A DNA stretch of 5,101 nucleotides from Mangrovibacterium sp047972415 (lineage in GTDB: Bacteria; Bacteroidota; Bacteroidia; Bacteroidales; Prolixibacteraceae). Made by a program: the position numbers and the translations under genes. The DNA lies in contig JBKEAN010000245.1 in assembly GCA_047972415.1 (NCBI GenBank), positions 1-5,101 of the forward strand, written 5' to 3'. Of the stretch, positions 1-5,101 are shown one piece after another. Position 1 is the stretch's first letter; every line of letters begins with the position of its first letter. The notes beneath the pieces were generated by a model. The model made no database searches. It saw nothing but the letters and a program-made list of their open reading frames with translations, and had not been told where the DNA came from.

Positions 1-314
1 CTTTCAAATAGTAACTTGTTTTGTATTAAGTCGATAACAAAGAAGCGCTTTTCGGTTGAGGGGCGGCTGTAATCGATAATGGTGAGTATGGTTTCATTAC
101 TGAAATGAAATTTCTTCATCCCTTCCAACGCGTTGCGATACACATCGAACGGCAGTTTTTCCGAAATATTCAGAGCCGAGTACCGGAAAAGCAAACTATC
201 AGCATGGGTGGCTGCATTTACTTGCTCACCCTGGTTTCGTACAAACGGGGGAAGTATAAGCAGGCAAAGCAGCACCAAAAGCAGAAATCCAAAAAATAGT
301 GTCCCTCTTAACAT
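1..314 (-). CDS. Murein L,D-transpeptidase catalytic domain family protein (YkuD_2 type), 5' part only
   Basis: The gene starts at the ATG at 314 and runs off the left edge, so only the first 104 codons are seen. Residues 5-25 are strongly hydrophobic (LFFGFLLLVLLCLLI core) and look like a signal peptide or membrane anchor; the cysteine at 17 lacks a good lipobox. Residues 56-104 contain a stretch typical of the YkuD_2 family: an FDVYRNALEGM helix, then LTIIDYSRPSTEKRFFVIDL at 77-96, then the strand leading to 'KLLF'. In this family the catalytic His and Cys lie further on, outside the window, so activity cannot be judged. Known members are exported proteins predicted to act on peptidoglycan cross-links. 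A GTG at 321-323 is in frame and could be an alternative start, but ATG 314 puts the hydrophobic segment directly at the N-terminus. The assignment is from recognised sequence pattern, not an alignment. Confidence 0.8.
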   Translation of the reverse strand, partial: MLRGTLFFGFLLLVLLCLLILPPFVRNQGEQVNAATHADSLLFRYSALNISEKLPFDVYRNALEGMKKFHFSNETILTIIDYSRPSTEKRFFVIDLIQNKLLFE

Positions 315-359
315 AGCATCCACAATTGGGACAAAACTAATGAAAATGATTTAAATAGC

Positions 360-372
360 AGATTTGTAATCT
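360..372. repeat. Small hairpin, AGATT-TGT-AATCT
   Basis: This is a perfect 5-base inverted repeat around a TGT loop, in the 113-base gap between the DUF3088-like gene and the YkuD_2 gene. The arms and loop have the same TT-TGT-AA tip as the hairpins at 994-1040 and 1097-1111, so it may be a stray or decayed copy of the same repeat family. At this length a chance palindrome is also possible. Confidence 0.4.
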
Positions 373-384
373 CTTAATAAATCT

Positions 385-397
385 AAACGTAGCGTTT
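385..397 (-). terminator. Possible weak terminator after the DUF3088-like gene
   Basis: On the minus strand AAACG-CTA-CGTTT forms a 5-base stem about 31 bases after the stop codon of the gene ending at 428. The following bases are AT-rich (AGATTTATTAAG) but there is no clean run of T. It is the only stem near the end of this gene, and it is weak. Confidence 0.25.
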
Positions 398-427
398 TTA
401 CCTTGAAGTAAACAAGTGGCTCTGCCT

Positions 428-772
428 TTAAGGATGCGGAAAACCAACCTTAAACTGCATGGCGAGGTATTTCAAAATGGCTTCTGGCTTATTAATAAAC
501 CAGTTGCCGTTTGCAGCTTGTACAGCATCAAAACCGGGAGCAGCCTGGTCGGTTATCAAAACGGGGCAGCTTTGGTTTTCTTCACCCAGAAGTTCAACCA
601 GCACCGGGCGAGGGCGCTGAAAATCAAGCTCAATTACTTCCAGCTTATCGCGTAGTTGCGGGTAATAACCGAGCATTCCTTGCACAACGGCACAGCCCGG
701 GCAAAAGTAAAGGCGCTCCTGTGGTTTCAGATTGAAGTCGTTGAAATCGGGTTTCAATAAATAAAGTTGCAT
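428..772 (-). CDS. DUF3088-like small thioredoxin-fold protein, 114 aa
   Basis: The product resembles the DUF3088 family, small cytoplasmic proteins of unknown function with a thioredoxin-like layout. Visible hallmarks are the start MQLYLLKPDF, a C24-P-G-C27 motif before a helix, the segment FQRPRP at 51-56, LGEENQSCPVL at 62-72 where Pro70 sits where thioredoxins have their cis-proline, FINKPEAIL near 93-101, and the end GFPHP. Family members as I remember them often carry a CWHC-like motif at the same place. The frame stays open upstream to an ATG at 934, which would add 54 residues, but that extension has low-complexity, non-domain-like composition and the family normally begins at the LYLLKP strand, so I chose ATG 772. 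No Shine-Dalgarno sequence is visible before either start. The CxxC suggests a redox or metal-binding role; this is inference. There is no signal peptide, and it is separated from nqrF by a long repeat-rich gap, so it is probably transcribed separately. Confidence 0.75.
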   Translation of the reverse strand: MQLYLLKPDFNDFNLKPQERLYFCPGCAVVQGMLGYYPQLRDKLEVIELDFQRPRPVLVELLGEENQSCPVLITDQAAPGFDAVQAANGNWFINKPEAILKYLAMQFKVGFPHP

Positions 773-993
773 GTGGTGTTTCAATTGTGGTTTCGAACTA
801 AAACAGCCTGACTGCTGAATTTGTTTGGGGCTGGCCGTTTTGTCAGTTGGTAAGGCCCATTTCTCCTGCCGTTGGCAATGTATAAACGCATTGCTACCGG
901 TCGGGATTTGGGCCATATTATCATCTCTGTGCAAAAATGCATACCGGGCTCCCGTACTCCTCGGTATATGTCAAAAGCTGGAACACTGAGGCT
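773..993. other. Non-coding stretch upstream of the DUF3088-like gene
   Basis: Nothing firmly recognisable lies here. Two minus-strand frames are open through much of it (one continuous with the DUF3088-like gene to 934, another from 1008 to 781), but their products, rich in R, P, Q and K, match no family I know. A promoter for the DUF3088-like gene would be expected here; I could not find a convincing Bacteroidota TTTG / TAnnTTTG pair. Confidence 0.4.
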
Positions 994-1016
994 GGTCAGG
1001 ATTTGCAATCCTGACC
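994..1016. repeat. REP-like hairpin, 10-base perfect stem
   Basis: GGTCAGGATT and AATCCTGACC form a perfect 10-base inverted repeat around a TGC loop. It is followed 11 bases later by a second hairpin with the same GGATT-TGY-AATCC core. It has no T tract on either side, so a simple terminator is unlikely. Paired short hairpins of this kind are characteristic of REP elements; that identity is inference. Confidence 0.7.
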
Positions 1017-1027
1017 TATTTCGTATT

Positions 1028-1040
1028 GGATTTGTAATCC
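1028..1040. repeat. REP-like hairpin, GGATT-TGT-AATCC
   Basis: This is a perfect 5-base stem with a TGT loop. It repeats the inner 13 bases of the hairpin at 994-1016 with one base changed in the loop (TGC to TGT), which supports a shared repeat family rather than chance. Confidence 0.6.
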
Positions 1041-1057
1041 CTCATGCCACTCACCGA

Positions 1058-1089
1058 CCCCTCGTCTCCGCTAGCGCTCAAACGAGGGG
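1058..1089. repeat. Inverted repeat CCCCTCGT ... ACGAGGGG
   Basis: A perfect 8-base stem encloses a 16-base loop that itself contains the overlapping palindromes GCTAGC and AGCGCT. It lies between the REP-like hairpins at 1028-1040 and 1097-1111 and is probably part of the same composite element. Confidence 0.6.
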
Positions 1090-1096
1090 CAGGCGG

Positions 1097-1111
1097 GTCG
1101 TTTGTAACGAC
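1097..1111. repeat. REP-like hairpin, GTCGTT-TGT-AACGAC
   Basis: A perfect 6-base stem closes on a TGT loop. The tip (TT-TGT-AA) is the same as in the two GGATT hairpins upstream while the outer stem bases differ, as expected for compensating variation in a structured repeat. Confidence 0.6.
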
Positions 1112-1199
1112 AATGAGCCTGCTTTCGGGATATATGACATGCACAACCGTCGTCCATTATAAGGGTAGTCTAAATACCATTGCAAGGGGCGACTGAATT

Positions 1200-1255
1200 C
1201 CAACGCTTGGTAGGGTGACGACCAAAGGCTGGTAGGATGACGACCATTGCTTGGT
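1200..1255. repeat. Tandem array, three units, 22-base period
   Basis: Three 12-base near-palindromic units start at 1200, 1222 and 1244: CCAACGCTTGGT, CCAAAGGCTGGT and CCATTGCTTGGT. They are separated by the almost identical 10-base spacers AGGGTGACGA and AGGATGACGA. The period is 22 bases throughout. The first unit contains a perfect CCAA-CGC-TTGG palindrome; the others keep the outer CCA...TGG arms. No reading frame explains the repetition. Confidence 0.75.
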
Positions 1256-1279
1256 TCGATTTCGTTTATGCAGCAAAGC

Positions 1280-1300
1280 CCACGCGATACAATCGCGCGG
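1280..1300. repeat. Hairpin CC-A-CGCGAT-ACA-ATCGCG-C-GG
   Basis: A 6-base perfect stem (CGCGAT/ATCGCG) extends by two more pairs beyond one A/C mismatch. Read on the minus strand the loop is TGT, as in the REP-like hairpins at 1028-1040 and 1097-1111. It lies between the two 22-base tandem arrays. Confidence 0.5.
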
Positions 1301-1342
1301 CAGCGGGGGTTCTGTTTCTTGTCCTTATAAGAGCAGGCGGGC

Positions 1343-1445
1343 TGCTAAGGCTTAGCAAGTTGTATGCTAACGTTTAGCAGGCCGAATGCTAAGGCTTAGC
1401 ACAGGGCTTGCTAAAGTTTAGCAGTTGGTGTGCTAAACAAGGGCA
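1343..1445. repeat. Regular palindrome array TGCTAA-NNN-TTAGCA, 22-base period
   Basis: Four 15-base palindromes start at 1343, 1365, 1387 and 1409, each TGCTAA-NNN-TTAGCA with centres GGC, CGT, GGC and AGT. A fifth, decayed unit starts at 1431 (TGCTAA kept, right arm reduced to AGGGCA). The spacing is exactly 22 bases each time, with 7-base spacers that are unrelated in sequence (AGTTGTA, GGCCGAA, CAGGGCT, GTTGGTG). Arms are conserved while centres and spacers vary, which points to selection on, or copying of, the palindrome itself. It is too short in both repeat and spacer to be a CRISPR array. Confidence 0.85.
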
Positions 1446-1462
1446 CCGCTATCGAAACAACT

Positions 1463-1485
1463 CCAGACCAGCCTCAGGGCTCTGG
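1463..1485. repeat. Hairpin CCAGA ... TCTGG
   Basis: A 5-base outer stem (1463-1467 with 1481-1485) has an inner GCC/GGC pairing around TCA, with small bulges. There is no T tract next to it, so I do not call it a terminator. It sits just after the TGCTAA array. Confidence 0.4.
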
Positions 1486-1500
1486 GTTTACACTAATCCG

Positions 1501-1579
1501 GAAGAACGTTCCTCTATTTCAACCTTAGAGAGGGCTAGGGTGGGTACTCCTGATAAAAAAGAAAAATAGAAGAACGTTC
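1501..1579. repeat. Direct repeat GAAGAACGTTC bracketing a short hairpin segment
   Basis: The 11-base sequence GAAGAACGTTC occurs at 1501-1511 and again at 1569-1579, each holding the palindrome GAACGTTC. Between them lie a CCTCT (1511-1515) ... AGAGG (1529-1533) inverted repeat, a G-rich segment and an A-rich segment. The arrangement could be a target duplication around a small insertion or a pair of protein-binding sites; the sequence alone does not decide. Confidence 0.45.
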
Positions 1580-1580
1580 A

Positions 1581-1615
1581 ACAAAAAAGAGCTGCCCCTG
1601 GAGGAACAGCTCTTT
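1581..1615 (-). terminator. Rho-independent terminator of the nqr operon
   Basis: On the minus strand AAAGAGCTG (1615-1607) pairs perfectly with CAGCTCTTT (1594-1586) around a 12-base loop, followed by a T-rich tail (TTTTTTGTT overall). It begins 24 bases after the nqrF stop codon and is the first strong stem beyond the operon, so transcription of nqr most likely ends here. The A/T edges of the stem make it partly symmetrical, but no plus-strand gene points into it. Confidence 0.9.
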
Positions 1616-1638
1616 GTGAATATCCGTTTTTTGCGGGA

Positions 1639-2910
1639 TTAGCTTCCGAAGTCGTCGAACAGAACGTTTTCGTTGGGAACGCCCAAATCGTACAACATTT
1701 TTTGTACGGCAGCATTCATCATTGGTGGGCCGCACATGTAGTAGTCGATTTCTTCCGGTTCTTCGTGCTGACGCAGGTAATTATCGTAAATCACATTGTG
1801 AACGAAACCTGTTTTGTACTGAATATCCAGTTTGTCGGCTTCCGGGTCTGGCCGGTCAAGGGCCAGGTGGAACTTGAAGTTCGGGAAGTTTTTCTCGATG
1901 GCCATGAATTGGTCATAGTAGAACACTTCTTTCCACGAACGGGCACCATACCAGAAGGTCACATTCTTTTTAGTTTCTTTCAGCGTATGAAATAGATGGA
2001 ACAGGTGCGAACGCATGGGAGCCATACCGGCTCCACCACCGATAAACATCATTTCGCTGTCGTTATTTTTCAGGAAGAACTCGCCAAACGGACCCGAAAT
2101 GGTGACTTTGTCGCCCGGTTTGCGCGAGAAGATGAACGACGAACAAACACCCGGGTTCACTTTTGTGAAGCCGCCGTTTACGCGGTCGAACGGAGGCGTT
2201 GCAATACGGATGTTTAGCATGATGATGTTTCCTTCGGCCGGGTGGTTGGCCATGGAGTAAGCGCGGAAGGTTGGTTCCGGGTTTTTCATCTTCAGGTCGA
2301 ACATTTTAAATTGCTCCCATTCCGGACGGAACGCTTCGTCGATGTCCATATCTTTGAAATTGACATCAATTTTAGGTACGTCGATCTGGATATAACCACC
2401 CGATTTGAAGTCCAGGGTTTCGCCCTCGGGCAGTTTCACCACGAACTCTTTAATATAGGTAGCCACGTTGCGGTTCGACACCACTTCGCATTCCCATTTT
2501 TTCACGCCCAGCACTTCCTGGTGGATGTGTACTTTCATATCTTCCTTCACTTTTACCTGGCAACCAAGCCGCCAGTGGTCGGCTTGTTCCTTGCGGGTAA
2601 AGAAACCCGTTTCGGTAGGAAGGATAGAACCGCCGCCTTCTTCAACCTGGCACCGGCACATACCGCAGGTACCACCGCCGCCGCAAGCTGATGGCAGAAT
2701 GACCTTGTTATTACTCAGGGTCGAGAGCAGGGTGCTTCCCGGTTCGGTTTCTATATCCATGTAACCGTCGTTGATGCTGATTTTGACCTTGCCTTCAGGG
2801 GTCAATTTCTTTTTGACGTACAACAAGATTCCAACCAAAAAGATGATGATCAGCAGGAAGATGATCACGCTGGCAAGAACCACCGTTGTTTGTGATGCTA
2901 AAAATATCAT
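1639..2910 (-). CDS. nqrF: Na+-NQR subunit F, NADH-oxidising FAD / 2Fe-2S subunit, 423 aa
   Basis: NqrF is the entry point of the Na+-pumping NADH:quinone oxidoreductase: it oxidises NADH, takes the electrons on FAD and passes them through a 2Fe-2S cluster to the membrane subunits. Residues 9-32 form one N-terminal membrane helix. A plant-type ferredoxin domain follows (about 40-130) with cluster ligands C76, C82, C85 and C117. The flavin domain carries RAYSMANH (216-223). The NADH-binding domain has GGGAGMAPMRSH (291-302), YGARSWKEVFYY (321-332) and CGPPMMNAAV (393-402), and the protein ends in the aromatic-containing FDDFGS. The length is close to the usual 405-425. It is the last gene of the operon, 20 bases after nqrE, and is followed by a terminator. 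Start ATG 2910 places the membrane helix at the very N-terminus as in other NqrF proteins. All key residues are present, so it should be functional. Confidence 0.97.
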   Translation of the reverse strand: MIFLASQTTVVLASVIIFLLIIIFLVGILLYVKKKLTPEGKVKISINDGYMDIETEPGSTLLSTLSNNKVILPSACGGGGTCGMCRCQVEEGGGSILPTETGFFTRKEQADHWRLGCQVKVKEDMKVHIHQEVLGVKKWECEVVSNRNVATYIKEFVVKLPEGETLDFKSGGYIQIDVPKIDVNFKDMDIDEAFRPEWEQFKMFDLKMKNPEPTFRAYSMANHPAEGNIIMLNIRIATPPFDRVNGGFTKVNPGVCSSFIFSRKPGDKVTISGPFGEFFLKNNDSEMMFIGGGAGMAPMRSHLFHLFHTLKETKKNVTFWYGARSWKEVFYYDQFMAIEKNFPNFKFHLALDRPDPEADKLDIQYKTGFVHNVIYDNYLRQHEEPEEIDYYMCGPPMMNAAVQKMLYDLGVPNENVLFDDFGS

Positions 2911-2930
2911 TGTCTGAAATTTTAAGTCGG

Positions 2931-3548
2931 TTAAAGTTTAATACCCATGAATCCCATGAAGGCCAAGCCCATTAAGCCGGTCACGATGAAGGTGATACCA
3001 AGGCCACGGAGCGGGGCAGGAATGTGTGAGTATTTAATTTTTTCGCGGATAGCAGCAATACCGATGATGGCTAAAAACCAGCCGATGCCGGAACCAAAAC
3101 CATACACGGTGGCTTCGCCAATGTTGGCAAAGGCTTTTTGCTGCATAAACAGTGAACCACCCAAAATCGCACAGTTAACAGCGATAAGGGGCAGGAAGAT
3201 ACCCAGCTGGTTGTAAAGTACCGGGGTAAACTTCTCCACAATCATTTCCACCAACTGTACCATAGCTGCAATAACGGCAATGAACATGATGAACGACAAG
3301 AAGCTCAGGTCAACGTCGGCAAAGTCAGGGCTTAGCCAATCCAGTGCACCCTCTTTCAGCAATTTGGTTTCCAGCAAATAGTTTACCGGAAGTGTAATTG
3401 CCAGTACAAAAATGACGGCGATCCCTAAACCGGTAGCGGTCTTAACCGATTTCGAAACGGCAAGGTAGGAGCACATACCAAGAAAGTATGCGAACACCAT
3501 GTTTTCGATAAAAATCGATTTGACGAATATGTTAATTAAATTTTCCAT
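2931..3548 (-). CDS. nqrE: Na+-NQR subunit E, integral membrane subunit, 205 aa
   Basis: NqrE is a six-helix membrane protein that pairs with its homologue NqrD in an inverted arrangement. Together they hold an iron-sulfur centre inside the membrane that links NqrF to the FMN of NqrC. Hydrophobic helices lie near 9-31, 36-58, 80-102, 110-135, 146-168 and 182-204. Family hallmarks are IENMVFAYFLGMCSYLAVSK at the start, PLIAVNCAILGG in the middle and the IREK ... PLRGLGI segment near the end. The expected cluster cysteines are C26 and C126. The length matches the family (about 200). The gap to nqrD is 29 bases, the longest in this operon, with an AGGA-containing but poorly spaced leader; translation probably starts without a strong Shine-Dalgarno sequence, as is usual in Bacteroidota. 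Nothing is missing or disrupted. Confidence 0.97.
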   Translation of the reverse strand: MENLINIFVKSIFIENMVFAYFLGMCSYLAVSKSVKTATGLGIAVIFVLAITLPVNYLLETKLLKEGALDWLSPDFADVDLSFLSFIMFIAVIAAMVQLVEMIVEKFTPVLYNQLGIFLPLIAVNCAILGGSLFMQQKAFANIGEATVYGFGSGIGWFLAIIGIAAIREKIKYSHIPAPLRGLGITFIVTGLMGLAFMGFMGIKL

Positions 3549-3577
3549 ATCGTAGTGATTGATTATTTCCTAAAAAA

Positions 3578-4228
3578 TTAGTGTTCGATTAAGTTCTTGT
3601 TTTTCAAACGCTGAACCCAGATAATAACCCCAACGGTAATCAAAGCCATTGGCGGCAAAATCATCATACCGTTGTTGGAGTAAAACCCACCGTTGGCGAT
3701 GTACCAGCTATCGGGGATTAGTTTGTAACCCAAAATACTACCCGAACCTAAAACTTCGCGGGCTGTGGCTACGATAACAAGAATTGCACCGTAACCAGCA
3801 CCGTTGCCAATACCGTCGAGGAATGAAGCCCAAGGCTTGTTACCTAAGGCAAAAGCTTCCAAACGTCCCATCAGGATACAGTTCGTAATAATCAAACCAA
3901 CAAAAACCGACAACTGCTTGCTCACATCGTAAACATAGGCTTTCAAAACCTGGTCAACCAAGATTACCAGAGCAGCACAAACCACCAGCTGAACAATGAT
4001 GCGGATACGGTTTGGGATTGTATTGCGCAGCAACGAAATAATGACGTTGGCAAAAGCAAGAACGGCTGTTACGGCAATGGCCATAACAATAGCCGGTTTT
4101 AGCTGGGCTGTTACTGCCAGTGCCGAACAAATACCCAAAACCTGAACGGTAATCGGGTTATTGCTATTCAACGGGCTAGTGAGCAGACCCAGGTTTTTCT
4201 TTGAAAATAATGATTCTTTATCGCTCAT
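3578..4228 (-). CDS. nqrD: Na+-NQR subunit D, integral membrane subunit, 216 aa
   Basis: NqrD is the membrane partner and homologue of NqrE, and the two share the iron-sulfur centre in the electron path from NqrF to NqrC. After a short soluble N-terminus (1-23, with the family-typical NPITVQVLGICSALAVT at 24-40) there are six hydrophobic segments near 26-43, 46-68, 73-96, 104-125, 142-161 and 187-206. C34 and C117 (in IITNCILMGR) match the conserved cluster cysteines; C84 is an additional cysteine within the third helix. The segment KPWASFLDGIGNGAGYG at 131-147 is another clear family mark. The ATG is only 6 bases after the nqrC stop codon, so translation is probably coupled to nqrC. Length is in the normal range (about 205-215). 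Confidence 0.97.
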   Translation of the reverse strand: MSDKESLFSKKNLGLLTSPLNSNNPITVQVLGICSALAVTAQLKPAIVMAIAVTAVLAFANVIISLLRNTIPNRIRIIVQLVVCAALVILVDQVLKAYVYDVSKQLSVFVGLIITNCILMGRLEAFALGNKPWASFLDGIGNGAGYGAILVIVATAREVLGSGSILGYKLIPDSWYIANGGFYSNNGMMILPPMALITVGVIIWVQRLKNKNLIEH

Positions 4229-4234
4229 GGCTTT

Positions 4235-4933
4235 CTATTTTTTCTGGTTGAAAAATGCCTGATAGGCTTCCAGGTCTGATTTAATCATGTTTTCCAGTCC
4301 TTTCGAAGTAATGGTACCGCCCGAAATGGCGTCAACTTTATGTTCGGACGGAGCCATTTCGTTGGATTTGGCAACGATGATGGAGTACAGCTTCCCATTA
4401 GTGTCGAAAATGGTTTTGCCTTTGAACTGGCTTTCGAAGGGTTCGGTTGAGATTTCGGCACCCAATCCCGGAGTTTCTCCCTGGTGGTCGAAGGTTGCCC
4501 CGTAAACGGTGTTCATGTCGCTGTCAACCGAAATATACCCCCAGATAGGGCCCCACAAACCAGCACCGTACATTGGCAGGATGTATTTCGTATTTCCGTC
4601 GATGTTACATTCAAAAACCGGCAGCAGACGTTTGCTGATGTCTTTTTGAGCGTATTGTTTCTTCATATCAACAGAAAAGGCATCACCGTCAACTTTTTCG
4701 CCTGTAGAGTTCACGATGTATGAGTTCACGATTTTTTCAGAATAAATTTTTGCTGCATCGGCAGCAGACGCTTCAATATTTACCGAAGCTAAAATATTCT
4801 GCATTTTCTCGATCTTGATGTTATTGTCCTGCGCCGGTTTTAGGTTGATGGCTGCAAACGAAAGAATGGCTGCAACCAGGATAACCATTACCGAGGCGTA
4901 TATGAATGTATAAACATTACTGTTTCTGTCCAT
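4235..4933 (-). CDS. nqrC: Na+-NQR subunit C, covalent FMN subunit, 232 aa
   Basis: NqrC carries an FMN attached through a phosphoester bond to a threonine and passes electrons on to NqrB. One membrane helix (about 8-30) anchors a domain on the outer face of the membrane. The flavin site is D201-AISGGT-ITS: in the usual D-x-x-[ST]-G-A-T pattern the modified residue is the last one, here T207, with Gly in place of the usual Ala at 206. Other family segments are YGAGLWGPIWGYISV (122-136) and FDHQGETPGLGAEI (148-161). Attachment of FMN requires the flavin transferase ApbE, which is not encoded in this window. At 232 residues it is shorter than the Vibrio protein (about 257). The start lies 18 bases after the nqrB stop behind an A-rich leader (CACTAAAAAA). 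Confidence 0.97.
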   Translation of the reverse strand: MDRNSNVYTFIYASVMVILVAAILSFAAINLKPAQDNNIKIEKMQNILASVNIEASAADAAKIYSEKIVNSYIVNSTGEKVDGDAFSVDMKKQYAQKDISKRLLPVFECNIDGNTKYILPMYGAGLWGPIWGYISVDSDMNTVYGATFDHQGETPGLGAEISTEPFESQFKGKTIFDTNGKLYSIIVAKSNEMAPSEHKVDAISGGTITSKGLENMIKSDLEAYQAFFNQKK

Positions 4934-4951
4934 TTTTTTAGTGTTTGAAGG

Positions 4952-5101
4952 TTAAACAGTTGCTTTGGCGCGTTTCAAACGGCGGCTGATGTTGCCTTCA
5001 ACCACGTAGTAATCAATTAGCGGGGCAAAGGTGTTCATCAGTAAAATGGCCAACATCATTCCTTCCGGGTATGCCGGGTTGACCACCCGGATAAGGATAG
5101 C
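4952..5101 (-). CDS. nqrB: Na+-NQR subunit B, C-terminal 49 residues only
   Basis: The last 49 codons plus TAA of nqrB are present; the rest of the gene is beyond the right edge. The translation begins AILIRVVNPAYPEGMMLAIL and continues through a final hydrophobic helix into NTFAPLIDYYVV, ending in a basic tail with ISRRLKRAK. This NPAYPEGMMLAIL...FAPLIDYYVVE block is the conserved C-terminus of NqrB, the large membrane subunit that holds a covalent FMN and riboflavin and forms the Na+ channel. The flavin-attachment threonine lies upstream, outside the window. The 18-base gap to nqrC and the same orientation fit the standard nqrABCDEF order. Confidence 0.95.
   Translation of the reverse strand, partial: AILIRVVNPAYPEGMMLAILLMNTFAPLIDYYVVEGNISRRLKRAKATV

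Noticed and set aside
332..339. TAGTTTTG on the minus strand as a Bacteroidota -7 element for the YkuD_2 gene
   Set aside because: It fits TAnnTTTG and lies 17 bases before the start, but no TTTG -33 element is found at the right distance, so the match may be chance.
781..1008. Minus-strand open frame of 75 codons
   Set aside because: It overlaps the start region of the DUF3088-like gene in another frame and has no recognisable domain or start signal.
930..1148. Imperfect terminal inverted repeats (GTGCA near 930 and TGCAC near 1140) of a miniature element around the hairpin cluster
   Set aside because: Only the outer five bases and scattered positions pair; no target duplication is visible, so the boundaries are not supported.
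872..1162. Plus-strand open frame of 96 codons
   Set aside because: It runs straight through the REP-like hairpins and opposite the region upstream of the DUF3088-like gene; the product resembles no family and its composition looks like translated repeat.
1343..1445. CRISPR array
   Set aside because: The repeats are 15 bases with 7-base spacers, far below CRISPR sizes, and no cas gene is in the window.
1535..1735. Minus-strand open frame across the nqrF end and terminator
   Set aside because: It overlaps the well-supported nqrF C-terminus and terminator in a different frame and has no recognisable features.
2242..2691. Plus-strand open frame of 149 codons opposite nqrF
   Set aside because: It lies wholly antisense to a conserved gene, and its His- and Phe-rich product is the typical shadow of that coding strand.

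Overview
The window carries the 3' part of an nqr operon, which encodes the sodium-pumping NADH:quinone oxidoreductase (Na+-NQR). All recognised genes are on the minus strand. From the right edge leftwards they are the last 49 codons of nqrB, then complete nqrC, nqrD, nqrE and nqrF with gaps of 6 to 29 bases, followed by a convincing rho-independent terminator at 1581-1615. The missing nqrA and most of nqrB should lie just beyond base 5101.

The organism is most likely a member of the Bacteroidota, perhaps a marine or anaerobic lineage such as Marinilabiliales. This rests on the style of the Nqr proteins, A-rich leaders without clear Shine-Dalgarno sequences, and an L,D-transpeptidase of the YkuD_2 type common in that phylum. 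The genus cannot be decided from this window.

Downstream of the operon is an 866-base non-coding stretch (773-1638). It is packed with small palindromes and short tandem repeats: several hairpins with a TT-TGY-AA tip that resemble REP sequences, one array of CCA...TGG half-palindromes with a 22-base period, and a second array of TGCTAA-NNN-TTAGCA palindromes with exactly the same 22-base period. This is the least ordinary part of the window.

The left third holds a small DUF3088-like thioredoxin-fold protein (428-772) and the start of a YkuD_2 L,D-transpeptidase gene (314 down to the left edge). Neither has an evident link to Na+-NQR. Together NqrA-F oxidise NADH at NqrF, pass electrons through the 2Fe-2S cluster of NqrF, the NqrD/E membrane iron-sulfur centre and the flavins of NqrC and NqrB to quinone, and export Na+.
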